Source: Eubacteriales Family XIII. Incertae Sedis bacterium
GTDB taxonomy: Bacteria; Bacillota; Clostridia; Peptostreptococcales; Anaerovoracaceae
Assembly (NCBI GenBank): GCA_031290775.1
Contig: JAITMX010000012.1
Span: forward strand, 1 to 33,477
Length of the DNA stretch: 33,477 nucleotides
Direction: 5' to 3'
The notes beneath the pieces are model-generated. The model was not told where the DNA came from and ran no database searches. It saw nothing but the letters and a program-made list of their open reading frames with translations. The translations under genes were made by a program, and so were the position numbers. Numbering within the stretch: the first letter of the stretch is position 1; each line of letters starts with the position of its first letter. This document shows positions 15,861-23,581 of this stretch, one piece after another.

Positions 15861-15887
15861 CAAATGGCGCTTGCGTTTAGCCATTTG
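15861..15887 (-). other. Hairpin between permease and binding-protein genes
   Basis: CAAATGGC (15861-15868) and GCCATTTG (15880-15887) form a perfect 8-bp stem with an 11-base loop, just downstream of the permease stop. In the minus-strand transcript it is followed by CTTGCTTTAAC, too few U residues for a good terminator. A processing or attenuation role is plausible. Confidence 0.45.
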
Positions 15888-15907
15888 TTTTTCCCGCGCC
15901 CCGATTT

Positions 15908-17002
15908 TCATCCCGCCGCCTTGTCGATCGCCGCCGTGGCGAGTGTCGAGGCGTCCTGCTTGATGCGCAGCTGGCGCTTGGCCTGCATATTCGCCACGAT
16001 CGCGGCCGCAGATACGGCGCCGATGATGATGAGTCCCTTTGCCACGTACTGCCACTCCGCGTTCAGGCGCAGAATGTTCATCCCGTTTTCGATAGCCCCC
16101 ATGAGGATGGCGCCGATGAATACGCCCCAGATGGAGCCCTTGCCGCCCGACAGGGCGACCCCGCCGATGACGGCCGAAGCGATGACGTCGATCTCCTTGT
16201 TTTGCCCGACGGTGATGATAGCCGTGTTGACGCGCGCGAGCAGGCAGAGCGACGCGACCGCAACGAGCAGGCCGTTGAGGATATAGGTCGAAAAGATGAT
16301 ATTCTTGACGTCGATGCCCGCGAGATAGGCCGCGTTCTTGTTTGCGCCGACCGCGTAGATTCTGCGCCCATACTTTGAAAAGCGCATGACAATCCAGATG
16401 ATGACCGTGATGGCGATGAAAATGAAGATGTACGGCGGCACATTGACGACGAGGCCCGCAGGGTCTTTGACGCCCGTGATGACGGAAGTCTTCAGGGGGT
16501 CCATCGCGCCCTTCATGCTGATCTCCTGGGAGTGCACGACAAGCAGCGCGACCCCCCGGAAGCAGATCATGCCCCCGAGCGTGATGATGAAAGGCTCCAC
16601 GTTGAGCCTTGACACGATGAAGCCCATGCCCGCCTCAAAAGCGATGGCAAAGATCACGGCCGTGATGAGCGCCGCCTGCAGCGACAAACCATAGTCCGTA
16701 TAGCTCTTGGCCGCGTACAGGACGACAAAACTCGTCAGCATGCCAACCGACAGGTCGATGCCGCCCGCGATCATGATCAGCGCCATCCCCATCGCCATGA
16801 TGCCCGTCGCGGAAACCTGCGAAAGCACGTTGGCAAGATTGGCGGGGGCGATCATCGTCGGGAATTTGCCCGGCGTCAGCGAAAACACTTGGACGAGCGT
16901 GATGATGAGCACAAACGCGACCCATATCACGAGCACGTTCATGTTTGCGCTCCAGTGAAATTCAAATTTCCTCTTGCCGATCCTCTCGCCGGAGTCGCTC
17001 AT
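15908..17002 (-). CDS. Sugar ABC transporter permease (RbsC family)
   Basis: 364 residues with about nine hydrophobic segments. 'IMIAGGIDLSVGML' (about 76-89) is the hallmark of RbsC/AraH/XylH-type permeases, and 'GRRIYAVGANKNAAYLAGIDV' with 'SAVIGGVALSGGKGSIWGVFIG' are its other conserved loops. GGAGG lies nine bases before the ATG, which overlaps the ATPase stop by 4 bases. Forms the membrane channel of the importer as a dimer. Confidence 0.93.
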   Translation of the reverse strand: MSDSGERIGKRKFEFHWSANMNVLVIWVAFVLIITLVQVFSLTPGKFPTMIAPANLANVLSQVSATGIMAMGMALIMIAGGIDLSVGMLTSFVVLYAAKSYTDYGLSLQAALITAVIFAIAFEAGMGFIVSRLNVEPFIITLGGMICFRGVALLVVHSQEISMKGAMDPLKTSVITGVKDPAGLVVNVPPYIFIFIAITVIIWIVMRFSKYGRRIYAVGANKNAAYLAGIDVKNIIFSTYILNGLLVAVASLCLLARVNTAIITVGQNKEIDVIASAVIGGVALSGGKGSIWGVFIGAILMGAIENGMNILRLNAEWQYVAKGLIIIGAVSAAAIVANMQAKRQLRIKQDASTLATAAIDKAAG

Positions 17003-18492
17003 ATCTTTTTCCCTCCTATGGAATATTCGAGCACGTTTGCTTCCGTGACCTCATCGCCCGCGACTTCGCCTACGATGCGGCCGTCTTTCATGACCATGAC
17101 ACGGTCGCTCATGGAGATCACCTCGGGCATATCGGAGCTGACCATGACGATCGCTTTGTTGTCGCGCAGCAGTTCTGTCATGAGCTGGTAAATCTCCTGT
17201 TTGGCCCCGACATCGATGCCGCGCGTCGGTTCGTCAAAGATGAAGATCTCCCCGTCCGTATTAAACCATTTGGCGAGGACGACCTTTTGCTGGTTGCCGC
17301 CCGAAAGATTGCCGACGAGCACGTCCGCGTTCTTCGCCTTGGTCCCGAGTTTCTTGATATATTCCGCGCCGATCTCCTCTTCCTTTTTCGGCATATAGAA
17401 CGAGCCGGAGGAAATCAGCAGGTTTGCGATAATCGTGTTGCGCGCGATCGTATGGATGAGGAAGAGGCCCGTATGCTGCCTGTCCTCCGTGATATAGCAC
17501 ATCTTGTGCCGTATCGCCGAGCGCGGGCTTTTCAGGTTGGCCTCGTGCCCGAAAATCTCCAGGCTGCCGCCAAGCTTTTGGGCGCCGCCGAAGAGCAGCG
17601 TCATGAGCTCGCTGCGGCCGGAACCGACCATGCCGGCAAAGCCAAGCACCTCGCCCCGCCGCACCCTGAAGCTGCAGTCGCTGACCCCGTTTCCCGTGAG
17701 CCCCTTCGCTTCGAGCACGACCTCGCCGGGCTTGAAATGCTCGCGGTTGTAAAACGCCGACGCGTCGCGGCCGACCATCTGGCGGATGAGCTCTTTCCCG
17801 GTGATCTGGTCCGCGCCGCACGTATTGATGTGTTTGCCGTCGCGCAAAATCGTGATGCGGTCGGCGATCTTTTCGACCTCGTCCAAGTGGTGCGATATAT
17901 AAATGATGCCGATGCCGCGCTCCTTGATCTTGCGGACGATATCGAGCAGGTTGCCGATCTCCGTGACCGAGAAAGAAGCGGTCGGCTCGTCGAGGATAAT
18001 GACCTTGCGGTCAAAGATGAGCGCCTTCGCAAACTCGACGATCTTTTGCTCGCCCGACGAAAGGTTTTCCGTGAGCTCGTCGGGATCGATGCCGCTGCTC
18101 AGGTAGTCGAGGACCTCCTGTGTACGCTTGCGCATCTCCTGCTTTTGCATGAAGCCGCCTTTCGTGATCTCCATGCCGACAAATATATTTTCCGTAACGG
18201 ACAAGGGGCCGAAGATCGTGTGCTCCTGATAGATGCATTGTATGCCGAGATCCATCGCGCCGAGCGGCGACAGCGCCACCTTTTGCCCTTCAAAAAAAAT
18301 CTCCCCGCCATCATCGGGCTGATACGCGCCTGAGATGATTTTGATCAGCGTCGATTTGCCCGCGCCGTTTTCGCCGCAGATGCAATGGATCTCCCCCGCG
18401 TTCAGCGTGAAGTCAATGTGATCGAGCGCCCGCACACCCGGAAAGGTTTTTGAAATGTCCGCGAGCCTCAGAAGTTCATGCGTTTGCGTCAT
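16999..18492 (-). CDS. Sugar ABC transporter ATPase, two ABC domains (RbsA/MglA family)
   Basis: 497 residues. The first ABC domain has Walker A 'GENGAGKST' (40-48), signature 'LSSGEQ' and Walker B 'VIILDEPTASF'. The second has the degenerate P-loop 'GMVGSGRSELMTLLFGG', signature 'LSGGNQ' and 'IFIFDEPTRGID'. This double-cassette arrangement is typical of the Rbs/Mgl/Ara sugar importer class. The ATG has AGAGGTG five bases upstream and lies about 28 bases from the predicted transcription start. First gene of the operon that runs to the aldolase gene at 5915. Confidence 0.93.
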   Translation of the reverse strand: MTQTHELLRLADISKTFPGVRALDHIDFTLNAGEIHCICGENGAGKSTLIKIISGAYQPDDGGEIFFEGQKVALSPLGAMDLGIQCIYQEHTIFGPLSVTENIFVGMEITKGGFMQKQEMRKRTQEVLDYLSSGIDPDELTENLSSGEQKIVEFAKALIFDRKVIILDEPTASFSVTEIGNLLDIVRKIKERGIGIIYISHHLDEVEKIADRITILRDGKHINTCGADQITGKELIRQMVGRDASAFYNREHFKPGEVVLEAKGLTGNGVSDCSFRVRRGEVLGFAGMVGSGRSELMTLLFGGAQKLGGSLEIFGHEANLKSPRSAIRHKMCYITEDRQHTGLFLIHTIARNTIIANLLISSGSFYMPKKEEEIGAEYIKKLGTKAKNADVLVGNLSGGNQQKVVLAKWFNTDGEIFIFDEPTRGIDVGAKQEIYQLMTELLRDNKAIVMVSSDMPEVISMSDRVMVMKDGRIVGEVAGDEVTEANVLEYSIGGKKI

Positions 18493-18526
18493 AACAGCAC
18501 CTCTGTCCCCCCAACCTTACCGCAAT

Positions 18527-18555
18527 ATACTATCGTTTTTGACCGCGTTTGGCAA
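18527..18555 (-). promoter_or_regulatory. Promoter of the ABC-led sugar operon
   Basis: On the minus strand TTGCCA (18550-18555, 5/6) is followed by exactly 17 bases and TAGTAT (18527-18532, 4/6). The transcript would begin near 18520, about 28 bases before the ATPase gene. The -10 context GATAGTAT...GCGGTA also occurs at the SDR operon promoter. Confidence 0.5.
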
Positions 18556-18560
18556 GTAAA

Positions 18561-18610
18561 ATATTCCATATTTCTCCATACATTTTTTCTCCATTTTTCT
18601 CCATACATTC
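18561..18610. promoter_or_regulatory. TTTCTCCAT direct repeats upstream of the operon promoter
   Basis: TTTCTCCATACATT occurs at 18571-18584 and again at 18596-18609, with a third core TTTCTCCAT at 18586-18594. A related ATTCCATAT lies at about 18562. All lie just upstream of the -35 box of the ABC operon. The arrangement suits binding of an activator at tandem sites, or an A/T-rich upstream element. Confidence 0.4.
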
Positions 18611-18620
18611 AAACAACACA

Positions 18621-18740
18621 TTGCAGTTCACACCCTAACCGTCATTGCGAGCGAAGCGAAGCAATCCAGTGGATAATGGATTGCTTCGGTTGCTGCGCAC
18701 CCTCGCAATGACGGCATTCCGGCAAGGGTCCGAACTGCAA
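18621..18740. repeat. 120-bp palindromic repeat (GTCATTGCGAG family, copy C1) with inverted ends
   Basis: The outer ends TTGCAGTTC (18621-18629) and GAACTGCAA are inverse copies. Inside, CCGTCATTGCGAG pairs with CTCGCAATGACGG, and GAAGCAATCCA pairs with TGGATTGCTTC around GTGGATAA. The GTCATTGCGAGCGAAGCGAAGCAATCC sequence belongs to a kind of interspersed palindrome found in many bacterial genomes. The left end ACCCTAACCGTCA also matches the terminal repeat of locus A. Confidence 0.7.
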
Positions 18741-18774
18741 CAACAGCGCCTCATACGCTGCACTCCTGGCAGAC

Positions 18775-18893
18775 GTGGTGCAACGGAGCTAAGTCGTAGA
18801 GTGCCACGCGCTAAAGCGCTGCACTCCTGACAGACGTCCTTCCATCGATTTGCTTGCGCAAATCGGGATAGGACTGTCAAGCTCCTGTACCAC
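18775..18893. mobile_element. Hairpin repeat interrupted by a nested 87-bp hairpin element
   Basis: The outer hairpin is GTGGTGC-AAC-GGAGCT-AA (18775-18792) and AGCTCC-T-GTACCAC (18880-18893). Between its halves lies GTCGTAG...GGACTGTCA (18793-18879), whose ends are those of locus B; it carries GAGTGC-CAC-GCGCT/AGCGC-T-GCACTC and GATTTGC/GCAAATC. Removing the insert restores GGAGCTAAAGCTCC, the exact stem-loop seen uninterrupted at 620-633. No target duplication is visible. Confidence 0.65.
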
Positions 18894-18894
18894 T

Positions 18895-19008
18895 GTCATT
18901 GCGAGCGAAGCGAAGCAATCCAGTGGATAATGGATTGCTTCGGTTGCTGCGCACCCCCGCAATGACGGCATTCCGGCAAGGGCCTGAACTGCAACAACAG
19001 CGCCTCAT
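18895..19008. repeat. 114-bp direct repeat of copy C1 (copy C2)
   Basis: Bases 18895-19008 match 18641-18754 with about three differences, 254 bases apart. The match runs past the GAACTGCAA end through CAACAGCGCCTCAT, so the last bases of the repeat include the stop codon of the SorE-like gene (minus strand TGA, 19005-19007). Its left terminal repeat is missing. It probably arose by local duplication or a second insertion. Confidence 0.75.
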
Positions 19009-20267
19009 CCGCATAGCCTCTTGCCATATTCAAGCAGATAACGCTCGGCGTCCACATTCCAAAGCCCATTGTGGGCCTGCACGCGCACGTCAAGTTCGGC
19101 GAAAAACGGGTCGTTTTCCCCCAAGGCGCCAAAGTCCGCGATCGCCGTCAGCGGCATGGACACGTGCGTGTAAATCAGCTTCTTGCCGCCGCCGATGCGC
19201 GGCATGTCCAGCGTCGCCTCCGCGGCGCTGTCGAGCCCCCCGACGTGCGTCACGAGGATGGCGGGGTCGATCCGGCCCGCTGCGGCCAAGGCGAGCGACT
19301 CGATCATGTCGTCCGTATTGCCGCCGCTCGTGCCCGCGATGTGCGTCGCGTTGTAATGGACATCGTAAAAATTGAAGGGCGCGGAAAAGGCCTCGTTTTC
19401 GGGGCCCGCAAAGAAATTGAGGCAGCCGTCGTAGGCAAGGATGGCGCCGCCCTGCTCGACGACGGCAGGCACGGGCGCAAACACAAAGACGTCGTCAAAG
19501 CCGCTGCCGCCGGAGAGCGCGCGCAGCGCCGCCTTTGGATCGTCCATCCCGCCCGTATTCACGTAGACGAGCTCGACGCCGTGCCGTTTCGCGTCCTCGG
19601 CGGGCAGCACTTTCCCCGCGCGCGCGAGCCGTCCCGCGTCGATGTCGGTCACGACAAGCAAGGACGGCCGTTCATCGCGATGGATCAGGTAGTCGAGCAT
19701 CGCCAGCCCCATCGGGCCGACGGCGGCGAGCGCGGCGGCCTTGCCGCCCGCTTTGATGCCCATGGCGTGCGTATATTCGCCGTGCACCGTATGGTAATTT
19801 CCGTGTACGGCGCCCGTCACGCAGGAGAGCGGCTCGACAAGCGCGCCGTAAAAGAAAGCGTCCCCCCCGTAGGGAAGCACGTAGCCGCCGCTGATGGCCG
19901 CGGCGGGGATGATGCCGTAGGTCATATCGCCGCCCATATACGGAAAGCTGTAGCCGATGGCGTCGTAGGTCTCTTTCATGCCGGTCTGTATGACAAAGCG
20001 CATGCCGGGCGCGTATTTGCCCCGCCATTTCGCGCCAACCTCCACGATCTCGCCGCAAAACTCGTGCCCGAGCACGGTCGGGTTTTCGGCGACGTCCGCG
20101 GGTACGCGTTTGTGGCCCGGCCCCTTTTGGGCCGCTTTGTACGAAGACATGCACAGGCTGTCGCAGACGAGTTTCACAAGAATCTCGTCGTCCCGGATGG
20201 GCGGCAGCTCGAAAGTCTCGAGCCGGACATCCTTTTTTCCGTATAGCCTGAGCGCTGTCGTTTTCAT
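19005..20267 (-). CDS. SorE-like L-sorbose-1-phosphate reductase
   Basis: 420 residues from ATG 20267; the 42 extra residues of the track ORF overlap the preceding gene in another frame. The start has only a weak GAAAGAAAG site. 'MKTTALRLYGKKDVRLETFELP', 'DSLCMSSYKAAQKGPGHKRVP', 'PTVLGHEFCGEIVEVG', 'GYSFPYMGGD' and 'GALVEPLSCV' follow the enteric SorE protein closely. SorE reduces L-sorbose 1-phosphate to glucitol 6-phosphate. The zinc-dehydrogenase catalytic residues are present, but the four-cysteine structural lobe is not, as in SorE. Last gene of the second operon. With the SrlD-like SDR it could link sorbose-, sorbitol- and fructose-phosphates. Confidence 0.87.
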   Translation of the reverse strand: MKTTALRLYGKKDVRLETFELPPIRDDEILVKLVCDSLCMSSYKAAQKGPGHKRVPADVAENPTVLGHEFCGEIVEVGAKWRGKYAPGMRFVIQTGMKETYDAIGYSFPYMGGDMTYGIIPAAAISGGYVLPYGGDAFFYGALVEPLSCVTGAVHGNYHTVHGEYTHAMGIKAGGKAAALAAVGPMGLAMLDYLIHRDERPSLLVVTDIDAGRLARAGKVLPAEDAKRHGVELVYVNTGGMDDPKAALRALSGGSGFDDVFVFAPVPAVVEQGGAILAYDGCLNFFAGPENEAFSAPFNFYDVHYNATHIAGTSGGNTDDMIESLALAAAGRIDPAILVTHVGGLDSAAEATLDMPRIGGGKKLIYTHVSMPLTAIADFGALGENDPFFAELDVRVQAHNGLWNVDAERYLLEYGKRLCG

Positions 20268-20299
20268 TTTCTTTCTTTCATATATCCTTTTTTGCGTGC

Positions 20300-21509
20300 T
20301 CACAGTATCGTGATGTCGCCGGCAAGCCTGCCCGCCGCACGGCGAAGCGCCGCCGCCGCGCCCCCCGCATCCGCGCCGGACACAGTCTCCCAAAACGCCA
20401 TAATTGCCCGATAGTGCTGCCCGTCCGGCGAAAGCCCCGTGATTTCTTCAAGCGAGGCGGCGCCCGGAAAGCCGAGGGCCGGCAGAGCCGCCGCCACAGC
20501 CGCCGCGATATAGACAGCCGGCAGCCCGTATTTTTCGCAGTTTTCCAGCGCGCCGACGAGCCGGTCGCCTTGGCTTAGCTTGCGCGCTGGGTCCGCCGCC
20601 ACGCGCGCGCAGGTGTCGCCGAGCGCACGGTTTGAGAAACGATAGAGCAGATTGTCGATGTGGCGGCCCAAGTTTGCCGCGTCGCCCGCGTTTTCCATGG
20701 CAAGGGCGGCCGCGCTTTCGCGCATGGCGCCCGCCGCAAGGAAGAGGATGTCCGCGTCGTCAACCGCCTCCGCGATATAGGTGCAGCCTTTTAGCAAACC
20801 GAGGTAGGCGACGGCCGCGTGCCCCAAATTGTGGACATAGAGTTTTCGTTTTACATAATACTCGAAACGGTCAAGCGTACACAGGCCTTCCACAGAAGGG
20901 GCGTCCCCCCTGAACGCGGCTTTGTCTACGGGCAAAAACGCGTATTTTTCAACGCTTATACGCAAAGGGTCGCCATCCTTCATCGCCTCCGTCTGAATGG
21001 GGGCCATACGCCCGATGACCGCCTCGGGGAAGCCGGCTATTTCATCCAACGAAAGGGCAAGCCCCTCCGGCAATTCCCGCCGCACTTCCTCGCGCAGCTT
21101 CGCGCCGGCGTCCAAGAGGTTTTCGCAGACGATGATGTTGAGCGGCGCGGCATCCCCGCGCGCCCGCTTTGCGAGGCCCGCCGCGAGCATGGGCGCGATA
21201 CGCGGCAGCGCGCGCGCCCACCGCAGTAGCGCAGATATCCGCCCGCGCAATCTCCTCCGCCGCCGCGCCGATATCCGCAGCGTTCACGGCGCGGACGCCT
21301 CTCACGGCCGTTTCGGTGGGCTCGCCTTCGTTTTCAAGCAAACGCACCGGATAAAACCCGCGCTCGCAAAGCAGGCGCACGATGTTTTCATCGATGTCAA
21401 TGAATACCGTTTCATAGCCTGACGCCGCAAAGGCCGCCCCGACAAAACCCCTTCCGATATTGCCCGCCCCGACCACCACGGCGGTTTTTCCGGCGCACTG
21501 CCGTGTCAT
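20300..21509 (-). pseudogene. mtlD: Mannitol-1-phosphate 5-dehydrogenase (MtlD family), frameshifted
   Basis: The gene starts at ATG 21509 (overlapping the kinase stop as ATGA) with 'VVVGAGNIGRGFVGAAF', the MtlD NAD site. This frame is good to 'ADICATAVGAR' near 21215. The rest ('LPRIAPMLAAGLAKRARGD', 'PLNIIVCENLLDAGAKL', 'YVKRKLYVHNLGHAAVAYLG', 'RKLSQGDRLVGALE') continues in another frame to 20300. The break is at a (GC)5 run at about 21209-21218. Adding one GC restores 'TAVGARALPRIAP', the same length as E. coli 'TAVGPVVLERIAP'. Otherwise intact at about 403 residues. It may be a recent inactivation, a slippage switch or a sequence error. The enzyme oxidises mannitol 1-phosphate to fructose 6-phosphate. 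Confidence 0.8.
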
Positions 21510-22528
21510 AGCCCTTTCACCCGCTCCGTTTCCGCTGCCATTTTCGCCTTTATTTCCGCAAGCGGCGCCATCGAATCGTTTGCCCCGTAGCCTTTCAGGC
21601 TGTACGCCGCCACGATATTTGCCTCCGCGAGCGCCTCCGCGAGCGTGAGCCCGCGCCGGACGGCGTACAGAAGCCCCGCCGCAAAAGCGTCTCCCGCGCC
21701 GACCGAAGACTTGATGAAGCCCTCCGGCAGCGCGATTGATTTCGCCGTCATATATTCGCCGCTCGCCACGTCGCAACCGGCGGCAAGCTCCGGCATATGC
21801 ACGCAGACCCATTTTTTCACGCCGAGCGCCGCAAGCGCGCGTACGCAGGCTTCGAGCGCGCCATCCAAAAGCCGCCCCTCCGCGTCCCGGATGCGGATGC
21901 CCGTCACGCCTTCCGCCTCGGTATCGTTGATCGTCAGGATGTCCGTATAGGCGAGCGCCGGCGCCGCGACGGCGCGGTAGCGGTCTGCCGCCTCGCTGAC
22001 CATATCGACCGAAGTCAGGATGCCCGCCTTTCCCGCCGCGTCAAGCACGCGGCACATCCCTGTCGGGTAGTCCTTGTCGGGGCCGTCGAGACGGTCAAGC
22101 AGCAGAATATACCCGATATGCAGGATTTCGGCGCCGCAGCGGGCAAAGTCGAAATGCTCTGGGCCGAGCAGCGCGCCCGCGCCGCGAAACTGGAAAAACG
22201 TCCTGCGCCCGCCCGGCGTGGTGATGACGTCGGTAAAAGAGGTCTCGCCCGCGCGCGTCACCAACCCCGTGTCGATAGAAGGAAATTTGGATAATTCATC
22301 CATGATCAAATCGCCGAGCGCGTCCTCGCCGGCCATGCCGAGGACTTTGACGGGCACTTCGGGCGCGAGCTTTGCCATATCGATGGCGCAGTTGCACACA
22401 AGCCCGCCGAGTCCGCTCATTTGGCGCGTAATCGTCGTGAGCCCCATTTCCGGGGGCCACGCCTCCACAAATTTGAGCCGGTCCACAATGAGGTTGCCGG
22501 CAAAGATTACACTGCCCTTGTTATTCAT
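21506..22528 (-). CDS. PfkB-family sugar kinase
   Basis: 340 residues of the ribokinase/PfkB fold. The N-terminal substrate region is 'SGLGGLVCNCAIDMAKLAPE' (about 37-56); the C-terminal signature 'SSVGAGDAFAAGLLYA' (about 275-290) carries the catalytic Asp and anion hole. It would phosphorylate a sugar, probably a ketose, with ATP. It overlaps the isomerase gene upstream by 8 bases and the mtlD-like gene downstream by 4, so translation is coupled. Its position between an aldose-ketose isomerase and polyol-phosphate dehydrogenases suggests that it makes the ketose phosphate they use. Exact sugar unknown. Confidence 0.88.
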   Translation of the reverse strand: MNNKGSVIFAGNLIVDRLKFVEAWPPEMGLTTITRQMSGLGGLVCNCAIDMAKLAPEVPVKVLGMAGEDALGDLIMDELSKFPSIDTGLVTRAGETSFTDVITTPGGRRTFFQFRGAGALLGPEHFDFARCGAEILHIGYILLLDRLDGPDKDYPTGMCRVLDAAGKAGILTSVDMVSEAADRYRAVAAPALAYTDILTINDTEAEGVTGIRIRDAEGRLLDGALEACVRALAALGVKKWVCVHMPELAAGCDVASGEYMTAKSIALPEGFIKSSVGAGDAFAAGLLYAVRRGLTLAEALAEANIVAAYSLKGYGANDSMAPLAEIKAKMAAETERVKGL

Positions 22529-23561
22529 ATCCCATCAGCAAATCGAGCACATACATCTCCAGCTTTTCAAAGTTTTGCTCGGCGACGCATTTCTTTTGAA
22601 ATCCATAATCGAATTTTTTCACTTTTTCGAGCAGTTTCAGGAAGATCGTCTTGCTGTTGATGAGGTGCCGGTAGCAGTCCTCCGCCGGCTGCGTGCGCAG
22701 GGCTTTCACGTCAAGGCCGACACATTCAAAGTTGCCGATGTCGCCGAAATTGTTTTCGTAAAGCACCTTGGCCTGATTGAAGGCCTGCCGCAGGTTTTCG
22801 ACGCCAAAGGTCTTGTCCTGGTCGTAGCGGATGCCGTTTTGGTCGTTGAGGTGGACGCCCCAGAGCTTGTTCCACGCGAGCGCGAAAGCCATGTCGGCGG
22901 CGGGGTCGAGGCCCGCCATGATGGAATGGGCGCTCTCGATGCACAGGCCGACGCGCGAGGGGTCTACCGTATTTGCGCCGAGCGCGAGCCCGTGGCCAGC
23001 CGTGCCGCAGTAGCTCCGGTCGATGGGCTCGTTGGGCTTGGGCTCGATGAGGATGAGGATGCCCGGGTCGTACTCGAGCATCGTATTGACGGCGTCGCGC
23101 ATTTGCTTGATCTTTGCGACAGGGTCCTTGCCCTCGGCGCACAGCGTGCCTTCGCGCGCGTACCAGAGCTGAATCTTGTTCGTGCCGAGCGCCCGCGCGA
23201 TGTCGATGGACCTCAGCGAGCGCCAGATTGCAAAATCGTAATCCTCGTCAAGGCTTGCCGTATACGCGCCGTCGTTCGTGCGTGTGTCAAACCAGAGCCT
23301 TGGCGCGACAAATTCCGCGAACAGCCCCGTCTTGTCGAGCAGCGCTTTCACATCCTTCGCGTAATCCGTGATTGCCTGCCCGCTCATATTGTTCATATCC
23401 GGGACGGCGTCGTCGTCGTGAAATTGCACGCCGTCAAGGCCGATTTCCTTGAACTTCGCGATCTTTTCCTCAAAGGGTATGGCGGGCCGGATGCCGGGCC
23501 CAAACGTCTCGTCCCCTTCATGGATGTTCCACGGCCCCGCCGTAAACCTGAATGTCGCCAT
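22521..23561 (-). CDS. Class I xylose-isomerase-like protein with a changed metal site
   Basis: 346 residues; AGGAGA lies seven bases before the ATG. It aligns with actinobacterial-type D-xylose isomerase through 'GVQFHDDDAVP' (catalytic His48), 'LWYAREGT', 'IEPKPNEP' (E173, K175), 'IESAHSIMAGLD' (E209, H212) and 'YDQDKTFG' (D247, D249). The segment KLFHIDLNGQNGIKYDQD of Streptomyces enzymes reads KLWGVHLNDQNGIRYDQD here, so metal-1 ligand Asp245 is replaced by His237. Overall length and spacing are otherwise conserved. It likely isomerises an aldose, perhaps not xylose. It precedes and overlaps the PfkB kinase gene. Confidence 0.83.
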   Translation of the reverse strand: MATFRFTAGPWNIHEGDETFGPGIRPAIPFEEKIAKFKEIGLDGVQFHDDDAVPDMNNMSGQAITDYAKDVKALLDKTGLFAEFVAPRLWFDTRTNDGAYTASLDEDYDFAIWRSLRSIDIARALGTNKIQLWYAREGTLCAEGKDPVAKIKQMRDAVNTMLEYDPGILILIEPKPNEPIDRSYCGTAGHGLALGANTVDPSRVGLCIESAHSIMAGLDPAADMAFALAWNKLWGVHLNDQNGIRYDQDKTFGVENLRQAFNQAKVLYENNFGDIGNFECVGLDVKALRTQPAEDCYRHLINSKTIFLKLLEKVKKFDYGFQKKCVAEQNFEKLEMYVLDLLMGYE

Positions 23562-23581
23562 CTTCTCTTCTCCTGTTTTCT

